Below, piece after piece: positions 17,351 through 25,221 of a stretch of 64,000 nucleotides of DNA. Below the pieces are notes generated by a model. That model did no database searches and was not told the origin of the DNA. It was given only the letters and a program-made list of their open reading frames with translations. The position numbers were made by a program, and so were the translations under genes. This DNA is from JAFECT01 sp036501825 (GTDB lineage Bacteria; Pseudomonadota; Alphaproteobacteria; Caulobacterales; Caulobacteraceae). Every line of letters begins with the position of its first letter. Positions within the stretch are counted from its first letter, which is position 1. The stretch lies in contig DASXZP010000038.1 in the NCBI GenBank assembly GCA_036501825.1, positions 25,977 to 89,976 of the forward strand, in the 5' to 3' direction.

Positions 17351-18070
17351 TCAGTGCGCTGGCGCCGGATCGGTGGCCGGCGTGCGGCGGACGTCATCGA
17401 GGATGCGTCCGTCTTCGATATGGATGACGCGGTCGGCGAATGCCTCCAGCCGCGGGTCATGGGTGACGCAGATCACCGCGGCGCCGTGTTCGGTCGCGGC
17501 GCGGCGCAAGAGGCGGATGACCAGCTGGCCGTTTTCGCTGTCCAGCGCCGAGGTCGGCTCGTCGGCGAACAGCAGCTGCGGGTCCTTGGAAATGGCGCGC
17601 GCGATGGCGACGCGCTGTTTTTCGCCGCCGGAAAGCGAGTCGGGGCGCTGGTTCATGCGCGGGCCCAGGCCCACTTCCTCCAGCGCCTCGCGGCTTCTCG
17701 CGCGCGCCTGGTCGGAGGTGAGACCCTTGTACTTCAGCACCACCTCGACCTGCTGCAGCGCGGTCAGCGCCGGGAACAGGTTGAAGCCCTGGAAGATGAA
17801 GCCGCAATGATCGAGGCGAAACTTGTCGATGCCGCCGGAGGACTTGGCCCACAGATTGTCGCCAAGGGCGGTGACGCGGCCTTCGTCGGGCTTCAACAGG
17901 CCCGAAAGGGCGGCGATCAGCGTCGACTTGCCCGACCCCGACGGCCCCATGACCATGGTGAGTTCGCTGTGGTTGCAGTCGAAGTCCAGATTCTTCAGCA
18001 CTTCCACGAAGGTGCGCCCCGTCTTGAACCGTTTGCTCAGCCCGGTGGCTTGGATGGCGACGCGGTTCAT
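17351..18070 (-). CDS. ABC exporter ATP-binding subunit (LolD/MacB/DevA type)
   Basis: 239 residues. Walker A GPSGSGKST, Q-loop CGFIFQGFNLFPALT, signature LSGGEKQRVAIARA, Walker B LLFADEPTSALD and H-loop VTHD are all intact. The domain belongs to the MacB/LolD/DevA class that pairs with FtsX-like permeases. Its ATG overlaps the permease stop by 4 bp (ATGA), so translation is coupled. Confidence 0.94.
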   Translation of the reverse strand: MNRVAIQATGLSKRFKTGRTFVEVLKNLDFDCNHSELTMVMGPSGSGKSTLIAALSGLLKPDEGRVTALGDNLWAKSSGGIDKFRLDHCGFIFQGFNLFPALTALQQVEVVLKYKGLTSDQARARSREALEEVGLGPRMNQRPDSLSGGEKQRVAIARAISKDPQLLFADEPTSALDSENGQLVIRLLRRAATEHGAAVICVTHDPRLEAFADRVIHIEDGRILDDVRRTPATDPAPAH

Positions 18071-19230
18071 CGCAGCAGATCCGCGGGCTGACCCTTCTTG
18101 AGGACGCCGAGCGAGAGGAAGCCCGACCCGATGGCGACCACGAGAAGAAGAATGACGACCGCCGTCACCCATTGCGTGGGATAGGCCATGGGCAGACCGT
18201 ACAGACCGGCGACCATGGTCACGGCCCACACCAGCGCGCCGGTCATGCCCAGCGCCGCAACGCCGACCCAGAACGACAACTCCATGATGATCCACCGCAG
18301 CGCGCCCATGGAGACGCCGAGCGCGCGCAGGCTCGCGAATTCCTTGATGTTGGCGAAGATGGCGCCGCGCAGCGTCTGCCAGGTGATGACCAGGCCCACC
18401 AGGCCCCCGATGACGAGGCCGCCGATCAGCATGATGCCGATGATGTTGTCTTTCAAAAGCTGTCCGCGGTTGGCGTTCGCCATCTGGGCCCGCGTCCACG
18501 CGCGGTACTGGCCGTGGGCGCGGGCGTTCAGCATGTCGACGACGGCCGACGCGTCGGCCGGATTGCGCACTTTGATGAGCAAGGGACCACTCTGCGAGCC
18601 CGAGTGGGCGAGGCCCAGCAGGAGCGCGGTCTGCCGCGACATGAAGACGGTCTGGATCGCGACGTTGGCGTAGCCGTGCAGCGTTGCGCGCACGGTGACG
18701 GTCGAGCCGTTCAAGGACGCCTTGTCGCCGACCTTGACGCCGAGCGGCCCAAGCGAACTCTCATCCACCGCGATGGCGAACGGTTCGTCGAGGGCGGCGC
18801 GCACGTCGGGACCGAAGTCCGTCGGCGTGGTGACCGAGCCGGGCTTATTGTCGATCGCGTAGGCGACCACGCCGTTGCGCTGGGACTGCGCGTCCGCCTT
18901 CTTCCCAGCCTTTCCGCCCGCATTGGGGTCGTTCTGCCAGGCGGCAAAGTTGGTCTCGAGGTCCTGCACCTGGCTGATCTCGGGGTACATGTAGAACTCA
19001 GGGATCAGGCGGCGCGGAACGCCGGTGTTGCCGCTGAGCAGGGTGGTCGAACTCGCGTTGGTGATCATGATGTCGGCGGGCGAGCGTTCGATCGGGGCGT
19101 TGAAGCTCTCGCCGATGCCCATGAACAGGCCCACGACCAGCAGCACCAGAAGACCGGCGAACGCCAGGGCCACGACGGCCGCCATATAGCGGCGCCACTC
19201 ATAAATCAGCGTCGAAAGCGCAAGCGACAT
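18067..19230 (-). CDS. FtsX/MacB-type ABC permease (DevC-like)
   Basis: 387 residues from the ATG at MSLALSTLIYEWRR. TM1 (about 16-38), a large periplasmic domain (about 45-265) and three C-terminal TMs give the FtsX topology. NIKEFASLRALGVS is the conserved cytoplasmic coupling loop that contacts the ATPase. First gene of the three-gene exporter operon. A longer in-frame extension exists upstream but it reads through the likely promoter. Expected to work by mechanotransmission rather than channel transport. Confidence 0.9.
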   Translation of the reverse strand: MSLALSTLIYEWRRYMAAVVALAFAGLLVLLVVGLFMGIGESFNAPIERSPADIMITNASSTTLLSGNTGVPRRLIPEFYMYPEISQVQDLETNFAAWQNDPNAGGKAGKKADAQSQRNGVVAYAIDNKPGSVTTPTDFGPDVRAALDEPFAIAVDESSLGPLGVKVGDKASLNGSTVTVRATLHGYANVAIQTVFMSRQTALLLGLAHSGSQSGPLLIKVRNPADASAVVDMLNARAHGQYRAWTRAQMANANRGQLLKDNIIGIMLIGGLVIGGLVGLVITWQTLRGAIFANIKEFASLRALGVSMGALRWIIMELSFWVGVAALGMTGALVWAVTMVAGLYGLPMAYPTQWVTAVVILLLVVAIGSGFLSLGVLKKGQPADLLR

Positions 19231-19438
19231 TTGGAAAACCAGCCCCGCCAGCCTTGTGACCCAGGGAGACAGGCCTGCATAATTAAATCGCCTTAAGACT
19301 TGGGGGCGCGTCCTTGCGCCGATAGGCCCCAACCGGGGACGGCTTCGCCCGCCCGGTGACTTCCCCTAGTCAGGCCATGCCCTGGAGCGCTAGGTGTTGG
19401 GGCAGGATGCGGCAATTTGCGCCGCGAGGGAGTTTGCT
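19231..19438. promoter_or_regulatory. Divergent promoter region between exporter and S46 peptidase
   Basis: Holds TTAA-N6-TTAA at 19283-19296, about 55 bp before the permease start. This resembles the cell-cycle regulator CtrA box (TTAA-N7-TTAA, established in Caulobacter) but the spacer is one base short. Otherwise nothing definite is seen. Confidence 0.25.
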
Positions 19439-21499
19439 GTGACTCTGAAAAAGCTGCTTGCGGCCACCGCGGCCGGTTCGCTCGTCTTCGCCGCGACCAC
19501 GGCGTCTGCCGACGAGGGCATGTGGACCTTCGACAAATTCCCGTCCGCCAAGGTGAAGGCCGCCTACGGCGCCACCATCGACCAGGCCTGGCTCGACCAC
19601 GTGCGCCTGGGCACCGGGCGCATCCCGGGGTGCTCGGCCTCGGAGGTGTCCGGCCAGGGGCTGGTGCTGACCAACTACCACTGCGTCGCGGGCTGCGTGC
19701 AGGCGCTGTCGACCGCGCAGGTGGATTACCTGAAGGACGGATACCTGAAGGCCACTGAAGAGAAGCGCTGCCCCGGCATGTACATGGAGGTGCTGCAGTC
19801 GATCGAGGACGTGACCGGGCAGGTGAAGGCCGCGGGCGCGGGCAAGACCGGGCGTGATCTGGTCACCGCGACGGGCGCGGCGACCTCGGCGATCGAGAAG
19901 GCGTCCTGCGCCGCGACGCCCCAGAACCGCTGCCAGGTGATCAACTTCTACAACGGCGGCCAGTACAAGCTCTACACCTTCCACCGCTACGACGACGTGC
20001 GTCTGGTGTTCGCGCCGGAGTTCAAGACCGGTTTCTTCGGCGGCGATCCCGACAACTTCAACTTCCCGCGCTACAATCTCGATTTCGGCCTGCTGCGGAT
20101 CTACAAGGACGGCAAGCCGATGCCGACGCCGGACCACCTGCGCTGGAATCCGGAAACGCCGAAGGCGGGCGAGCTGATCTTCGTGGTCGGCAACCCGGGT
20201 TCGACCTCGCGCGACGACACGGTGTCCGAGTTGGAAACCGCGCGCGACTGGACCCTGCCGCACACCACCATCCTGTTGTCCGAACGCCGCGGCCGCCTGA
20301 TCCGGTTCACCGAGGAATCGCCGGAGAACCTGCGCGTCGGCGAGGACGTGTTGAACGGCCTGGAAAACGGCTTCAAGGTGTTCAACGGCCGTCTCATCTC
20401 GCTGACGCAGGAAGACGTGATGTCGGTGAAGCGGCGGGAAGAAGCCGACCTGCGCGCCCGCGTCGCCGCCGATCCCAAGCTTGCGGCCGCCACCGGCGAC
20501 CCGTGGAAGGAGATCGCCGATGCGCAGATTGCGCAGCACGACCTCTACCTGCCGTATTCGACCATGGAGGGCTCGGGCGGCGGCTCGACCCTGTTCGGCT
20601 ATGCCAAGACCCTGGTGCGCGCGGCGGCGGAACGCGAGAAGGCTTCGACCGATCGTTTGCCGGAATATTCCGACTCGCGTCTGCCCCAGATCGAGCACGG
20701 CCTGATGGCGCCGCGGCCGATCGAGCTCGGCCTCGAGCAGTTGAACCTGGAGTTCTGGCTCTCGAAGGCGCGCGAGGGCCTGACCGCGGACGATCCCAAC
20801 ACCAAGCTGCTGCTCGGCAAGGAGTCGCCTGAGGAACTCTCCGACCGGCTGGTCAAGGGCTCCAGGCTCGGCGATCCGGCCCTGCGCAAGGCGCTGTGGG
20901 ACGGCGGCGAGAAAGCGGTGCTCGCGTCCGACGATCCGATGATCAGGTACGTGCTGTCGATCGATCCGGCGGCGCGCGCGCTGCGCAAGGAATGGGAAGC
21001 CAGGGTCGTCGGTCCGACCGCCGCGGCCGCCTCCAAGATCGCGACCGCGCGCTTCGCCGTCTACGGCGACAGCATCTATCCGGATGCGACCTTCAGCCCG
21101 CGCATCACCTACGGCGCCGTCGCCGGCTGGACCGAACGCGGCCACGAGGTCCCGCCGGTCACCCACCTGGGCGGCCTGTTCGACCGCGCCACCGGCCTGC
21201 CGCCGTTCGATCCGCCGCAGAGCTGGTACGACGCCAAGGCGAAACTGAACCTGGACACGGTGTTCGACTTCTCCGGCACGCTGGATATCACCGGCGGCAA
21301 CTCGGGCTCGCCGACGCTGAACGCCAGGGGCGATGTGATCGGCGCGGTGTTCGACGGCAACATCCACTCGCTCGGCGGCGACTACGCCTACGATCCGAAG
21401 GTGAATCGTTCCGTGTCGGTGTCGGCCGCGGCCATCCAGGAAGCGCTCGACAAGATCTACGGGCGCGGCGACCTGGTGCGCGAACTGAATTCGAACTAG
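19439..21499 (+). CDS. S46-family dipeptidyl-peptidase (DPP7/DPP11 type), periplasmic
   Basis: 686 residues. GTG start with GAGGGAG six bases upstream opens a signal peptide (cleavage after ASA). DEGMWTFDKFPS is the standard mature N-terminus of S46 enzymes. Chymotrypsin-like catalytic residues: His 81 in LTNYHCV, an Asp in YNLDFGLLRIY and Ser in TGGNSGSPTLN. The residue 18 positions after that Ser is Gly (FDGN); in characterised S46 enzymes Gly there goes with DPP7 and Arg with acidic-specific DPP11, so removal of dipeptides with a hydrophobic penultimate residue is inferred. Probably helps peptide feeding. Ends in a good terminator. Confidence 0.93.
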   Translation: MTLKKLLAATAAGSLVFAATTASADEGMWTFDKFPSAKVKAAYGATIDQAWLDHVRLGTGRIPGCSASEVSGQGLVLTNYHCVAGCVQALSTAQVDYLKDGYLKATEEKRCPGMYMEVLQSIEDVTGQVKAAGAGKTGRDLVTATGAATSAIEKASCAATPQNRCQVINFYNGGQYKLYTFHRYDDVRLVFAPEFKTGFFGGDPDNFNFPRYNLDFGLLRIYKDGKPMPTPDHLRWNPETPKAGELIFVVGNPGSTSRDDTVSELETARDWTLPHTTILLSERRGRLIRFTEESPENLRVGEDVLNGLENGFKVFNGRLISLTQEDVMSVKRREEADLRARVAADPKLAAATGDPWKEIADAQIAQHDLYLPYSTMEGSGGGSTLFGYAKTLVRAAAEREKASTDRLPEYSDSRLPQIEHGLMAPRPIELGLEQLNLEFWLSKAREGLTADDPNTKLLLGKESPEELSDRLVKGSRLGDPALRKALWDGGEKAVLASDDPMIRYVLSIDPAARALRKEWEARVVGPTAAAASKIATARFAVYGDSIYPDATFSPRITYGAVAGWTERGHEVPPVTHLGGLFDRATGLPPFDPPQSWYDAKAKLNLDTVFDFSGTLDITGGNSGSPTLNARGDVIGAVFDGNIHSLGGDYAYDPKVNRSVSVSAAAIQEALDKIYGRGDLVRELNSN

Positions 21500-21520
21500 C
21501 GTTACGATCATGCATTGAAA

Positions 21521-21556
21521 AAGGCGCTCGCGGATCGCGGGCGCCTTCTTCTTTGC
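21521..21556 (+). terminator. Rho-independent terminator of the S46 peptidase gene
   Basis: AAGGCGC...GCGCCTT outer arms, with an inner CGCG-GAT-CGCG stem, followed by CTTCTTTG, 22 bp after the stop codon. Confidence 0.8.
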
Positions 21557-21609
21557 CTCAGGTCGCAGGTCGGCGCCGCTTGCGCGCGGCGTCCGCCGAA
21601 TTGAAGGGC

Positions 21610-21813
21610 TTACTTATGGCCCTTGTCGTCGTGATGCTTCATGTGGTGCATCATGTGATGAAGCTTGTGCTTCATATGACGCATCATGTGGTGCATCGAA
21701 TGGTGGTGCGAGCCTTCCGGCGGATTCGGAATGGGCTGCATGGTGTCTTGAGCGACGGCCATCGCGGGGATGGCGAGCGCCGCAAGGGCAACGGCTACGA
21801 CCAGAGACTTCAT
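21610..21813 (-). CDS. Small exported His/Met-rich protein, possibly metal-binding
   Basis: 67 residues. Signal peptide (KSLVVAVALAALAIPAMA, cleavage near AVA-QDT) then a mature part of about 45 residues containing some 14 His and 7 Met in HHxxMHHMM-type repeats. Such short His/Met-rich periplasmic peptides can bind copper, nickel or zinc. Tail to tail with the S46 peptidase gene. No named family recognised; function is inferred from composition only. Confidence 0.75.
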   Translation of the reverse strand: MKSLVVAVALAALAIPAMAVAQDTMQPIPNPPEGSHHHSMHHMMRHMKHKLHHMMHHMKHHDDKGHK

Positions 21814-22022
21814 GGGTTGGATCCTCTCCCAGGGATAGAGCACGACTCGAACCCCCCGTCGGGGGCATAGGCTTGAGTCGCGTCCGCAGCCTAATGCCTC
21901 TCGCGGGTTCCGGCACGTCCCGTTGCCATGGTTCTGGGCGTAGGTGGCCCCAAAACCACACATTTGTGACTTGGCGGGGTCCAGCGCTTGCCCCCGGCCT
22001 CGCGCGGCGCGAGAGAAAGGCC

Positions 22023-22550
22023 ATGGCGACCGCTTACGGCATTGTGGAAACCGTCTACGGGCCCTCGATCGGCTGGGCCGACGAGGACGGGGCCCTGACC
22101 GACTTCTACATCGGGGTCGAGCGCTTCATCGAGCGCGCCCGCAGCCACGGCGACCCCCGCGACGACAGCCGCTTTGCCGAGGTCGCCCGCCAGCTTGCCG
22201 AATACGGCCGCGGCCAACGGCGACGCTTCGACCTCAAGCTGCGCCCCCGCGGCACGGGATTCCAGCTCTCGGTCTGGAACGCCCTGACCGAAATTCCCTT
22301 CGGCGAGACCACCAGCTACGGCGCCATCGCCGACCGGGTCGGGCACCCGGGCAAGGCGCGCGCGGTCGGCGCGGCCAACGGAGCCAACCCGATCATGCTG
22401 ATCATCCCCTGCCACCGGGTCATCGGCGCCGACGGCAGCCTGACCGGCTTTGGCGGGGGTCTGCCGCTGAAGCAGCGCATGCTGGCCTTCGAGCGGGAGT
22501 ATTCCCTGGCCTCCGACGACCTGTTCGCCGCCGCCGAGGGGCCGGCCTGA
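22023..22550 (+). CDS. ogt: Methylated-DNA-protein cysteine S-methyltransferase
   Basis: 175 residues. Suicide repair protein that moves the methyl group from O6-methylguanine to its own cysteine. GTGFQLSVWNALTEIPFGET begins the C-terminal DNA-binding domain; RAVGAANGANP carries the arginine finger and IIPCHRVIGADGSLTGFGGGL holds the acceptor Cys 130. No Ada-type regulatory domain, so Ogt-like. ATG at 22023 after GAGAGAAAGG is the best start; the longer frame upstream lacks similarity. Confidence 0.94.
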   Translation: MATAYGIVETVYGPSIGWADEDGALTDFYIGVERFIERARSHGDPRDDSRFAEVARQLAEYGRGQRRRFDLKLRPRGTGFQLSVWNALTEIPFGETTSYGAIADRVGHPGKARAVGAANGANPIMLIIPCHRVIGADGSLTGFGGGLPLKQRMLAFEREYSLASDDLFAAAEGPA

Positions 22551-22645
22551 GCCTTGGGCTGCGAACCGAGGGCTGCGAAGCTTGCCCGCGTCTGCGGCTG
22601 CGCTCAAAATGGGTTGGTCGGGGGCGCCCTTATGAAGGTCCGACC

Positions 22646-22999
22646 ATGAAAAGCGTTCTCCTCGTTTCGGTTCTCGCGCTCTCGGCCCTGGCCATGAGCG
22701 CGCCCATCGCCGCCCAAGCCTCCGGGGCGCGCACCGCCACCGTCTGTCTGAGCCTTGACGGCTCGACCCGCGGACCGGTCTGTCACAAGACCTCGACCTG
22801 GCGTCAGGACGACATCTGCAACTGCCCCGGGACCACCGACCAGGTGACCGCGCCTCTGTGCGCCGCCGGCGAAACGCCCGCGCCCGACAGCGCGGACGCC
22901 AACCGCGCCCGCCGCGCCGCGGTCCACAACGGCAGCCTCGCCGGCGGCGCGTACAACGGCAAACGCTTCTGCGTCCGCCCCGAACCGACGCCGCGCTGA
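22646..22999 (+). CDS. Small secreted cysteine-containing protein, unknown
   Basis: 117 residues. Signal peptide ending AAQA-SG (KSVLLVSVLALSALAMSAPI), then a compact mature domain with six cysteines (CLSLDG, CHKTS, CNCPG, LCAAGE, FCVRP), probably three disulfides in the periplasm. The TCLSLDGSxxGPVC start and ICNCPG motif may define a small family. No function can be assigned. Independent of its neighbours: 95 bp after ogt, convergent with the YbhB gene. Confidence 0.75.
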   Translation: MKSVLLVSVLALSALAMSAPIAAQASGARTATVCLSLDGSTRGPVCHKTSTWRQDDICNCPGTTDQVTAPLCAAGETPAPDSADANRARRAAVHNGSLAGGAYNGKRFCVRPEPTPR

Positions 23000-23021
23000 C
23001 CGGTTTATTGCAGCCTGCGAG

Positions 23022-23660
23022 CTACTTCGTCTTCGTCTGAAACGTCCCCACCAGTTCACCCTTGGCGACGACGTGGCCCTTCATCGCCTTCACCAGCGTG
23101 TCGCGGTCGGCGCCGCCGGGTACGGTGAGGGCGGGGGTGTCCATGGCGAAGACCTGGAAGTGATAGTGGTGCGCCGGGCCTGCGGGCGGGTGCGGGCCCG
23201 ACCAGCCGATGGTGTCGGCGCCGTTCTTACCCTGGCGCATGCCGCTCGAGGTCTGTGCCGCGGTGGGCTGGCTCGGCGGCAGGCCGGTGGCGTCGGCGGC
23301 AATGTTCCACGCCAACCAATGCACGTGCGGCTTGGGCGAGGGCGCGTCGGGATCTTCGACGATGACCGCGTAGGACTTGCCGTCGACCACCGGGCTCCAG
23401 GTCAGCTGCGGACTGCCGCCGTGGGCCGCCGCGCTGAAACGGTCGGGGACGGTCGCGTTGTTCGCGAAGTCGCTCGAGCCGACGACGATCGATTCCGTCT
23501 TGGTGGTGGTGAGCTGGTTGATCGCCAGCTGCGAGGCGCGGGTCGCGGGGTCTGCGGCGCCCTTGCACCCGGCCAGGGGCGCGCCGAGGGCCGCCGCGGC
23601 GGCGAGGACAACGGCGACACGGCCGCCGGTCCGGCGTGACGGGAATCGCAAATCGAGCAT
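23022..23660 (-). CDS. YbhB/YbcL family (PEBP/Raf-kinase-inhibitor-like) lipoprotein
   Basis: 212 residues. Lipobox LAGC near residue 32 predicts membrane attachment. The PEBP ligand pocket is present: SPQLTWSPV, IVEDPDAPSP (the DPDxP motif), HVHWLAWNI and GWSGPHPPAGPAHHYHFQVFAMD. Bacterial PEBP proteins have no settled function; they bind small anions or phospholipids. Single-gene unit. Start is the ATG before a basic stretch (RFPSRRTGGR) and hydrophobic core. Confidence 0.92.
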   Translation of the reverse strand: MLDLRFPSRRTGGRVAVVLAAAAALGAPLAGCKGAADPATRASQLAINQLTTTKTESIVVGSSDFANNATVPDRFSAAAHGGSPQLTWSPVVDGKSYAVIVEDPDAPSPKPHVHWLAWNIAADATGLPPSQPTAAQTSSGMRQGKNGADTIGWSGPHPPAGPAHHYHFQVFAMDTPALTVPGGADRDTLVKAMKGHVVAKGELVGTFQTKTK

Positions 23661-23718
23661 GGGTTTTCCTCGCAGGCGCGGCTCAACAACGCCAGCCGGG
23701 TTGAAAGGTTCGGGAAGT

Positions 23719-23876
23719 CCTCCCCCGGCCGAAGGCCGCAGGGGAGGGGGACCGAAGTGGTGGAGGGGCCGGCGCGACGGTCGATGATTTGGCCGCGGCT
23801 AATCCCTCGCCGGCGGCGCTGGCCCCTCCGTCGGCCTGCGGCCGCCACCTCCCCTGCGCGCTGCGCGCGGGGGAGG
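23719..23876. repeat. Compound GC-rich hairpin repeat (REP/BIME-like)
   Basis: The 328-bp gap between the YbhB gene and panD holds three nested inverted repeats: CCTCCCC...GGGGAGG at 23719-23749, GGAGGGGCC (23763-23771) with GGCCCCTCC (23821-23829), and CCTCCCC...GGGGGAGG at 23847-23876. The outer two share the same arm sequence, so this looks like a two-copy palindromic unit of a dispersed intergenic repeat. No gene is seen here. Confidence 0.65.
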
Positions 23877-23988
23877 ATTTGTGCCGGCTGGGTCCATACC
23901 GCAGGTGCGAAGGTTGAGCGTCGCTGTGCCAAGCGCTACATATTGCACCTGCGAACAGCCGGTTCGCGCCGCCCAAGGACGCCTCCCC

Positions 23989-24345
23989 GTGCTCCTGACC
24001 CTGATGAAGGCCAAGCTTCACCGCGCCACGGTGACCCAGGCCGACCTGCACTACGAGGGCTCGATCTCCATCGACAAGGACCTGCTCGACGCGTCGGGCA
24101 TCCTGCCGCACGAGCGGGTGGACGTGCTCGACATCGACAACGGCCAGCGTTTCACCACCTACGCCATCGAGGCGCCGCGCGGCTCCCGCGTGATCGGGGT
24201 GAACGGCGCCGCCGCGCGCCTGGTCCAGCCCGGTGACAAGCTTATCATCATCGCCTACGGCCAGCTCGACGCCGCCGAGGCGCGCAATTATGCGCCGACG
24301 GTGGTGCTGCTCGACGACGACAACAACGTCAAACGCGCGGCCTAG
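23989..24345 (+). CDS. panD: Aspartate 1-decarboxylase (proenzyme)
   Basis: 118 residues. Converts L-aspartate to beta-alanine for pantothenate and CoA synthesis. KLHRATVTQADLHYEGSISID contains the self-cleavage site Gly-Ser; taking the GTG at 23989 as start puts it at G24-S25, exactly the E. coli numbering, and AAGGA lies nine bases upstream. The new N-terminal pyruvoyl group forms from S25. Conserved Tyr 58 region (FTTYAIEAPRGS) and NGAAARL follow. The ATG five codons later is a less good start. Confidence 0.95.
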   Translation: MLLTLMKAKLHRATVTQADLHYEGSISIDKDLLDASGILPHERVDVLDIDNGQRFTTYAIEAPRGSRVIGVNGAAARLVQPGDKLIIIAYGQLDAAEARNYAPTVVLLDDDNNVKRAA

Positions 24346-24357
24346 GGATAAATCGCG

Positions 24358-25089
24358 TCACGGCTCCAGTTCGTAGACCGCACTGACGTCGACCCGCAGA
24401 TCGAGCTGACCGCCCTCGACCTGCGTCGGCGCTGCGGGCTTGTTCGCATACACGACGCTGCGGACGCGCGGTGAGACCGGACCGCTCTCGTCGCCGCCGC
24501 CTTCGCCGAGACTGCGCAGCGCCTTGATCTTGTGCCCGCTTGCCTGGGCGTAGAGCGCCGCCTTCGCCTCCAGCCGTTTCACGGCCTGCACCCGCGCCGT
24601 GTCCTCCGCAACTTGCGGGTCGCGCAGACCGAAGCTGATCCCCGACACCTGGTTCGCGCCGGCGCCCACCACCGCGTCCACCGTCGCGCCGAGACGCGCG
24701 AGATCGTAGACCGTTACGCTCACCTCGTTGGACGCCTGATAGCCGGTCAGCGTCGGCGCCTGCCCGGGCGCAGACGAGACGCCCTCGTGATAGTCGTACT
24801 GCGGCTGCAGATTGAGGTTCGAAGTCTGGATGTCCTTGGCCTCGATGCCCTGGCCTTTCAGCGCGGCGATCAGCCGGCTCATCCGATCGGCATTCCGGCT
24901 CATGGCGGCGCCTGCGGTCTTGGCCTGGACGGTGACGCCGAGGCTGATCGTCGCCATGTCCGGCGTCGCGTGCGTCTCGCCATAGGCCGAGAGGCTGAGC
25001 AGGGGGCCGTGCGGCGCGTCCTCCGCCCAGGCGGGCGCCGACATCGCGAAGGCCAGGACGGCCGCAGCCGCCAACAGAACCGGTTTCAT
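24358..25089 (-). CDS. SIMPL-domain (DUF541) periplasmic protein
   Basis: 243 residues. Signal peptide cleaved after AWA, then the DUF541 hallmarks LSLSAYGETHATPDMATISLG and IEAKDIQTSNLNLQPQY, and a C-terminal AxxRAxxxAxxKAxxYA helix (KRLEAKAALYAQASG). SIMPL proteins form rings in the periplasm/outer membrane; E. coli YggE affects oxidative stress. Converges closely on panD (12 bp). Confidence 0.9.
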   Translation of the reverse strand: MKPVLLAAAAVLAFAMSAPAWAEDAPHGPLLSLSAYGETHATPDMATISLGVTVQAKTAGAAMSRNADRMSRLIAALKGQGIEAKDIQTSNLNLQPQYDYHEGVSSAPGQAPTLTGYQASNEVSVTVYDLARLGATVDAVVGAGANQVSGISFGLRDPQVAEDTARVQAVKRLEAKAALYAQASGHKIKALRSLGEGGGDESGPVSPRVRSVVYANKPAAPTQVEGGQLDLRVDVSAVYELEP

Positions 25090-25221
25090 AAGGTGGTCTC
25101 CTTGGGACGCCCCTGGCAGGTCTACGCAGCATAGCGCGAAACGGGGTCGAGGCGGACCAGGGCCTGGACCCAAGGCGTTCCGCGAGCGAAAACCGCTCAC
25201 GCTCCCCCAGCCGGATCTCTC

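Noticed and set aside
19370..21511. A 713-codon open frame antisense to the S46 peptidase
   Set aside because: Its product is Arg/His/Gly/Ala-rich with no fold or motif, as expected for the opposite strand of a GC-rich gene, whereas the sense strand has full catalytic motifs.
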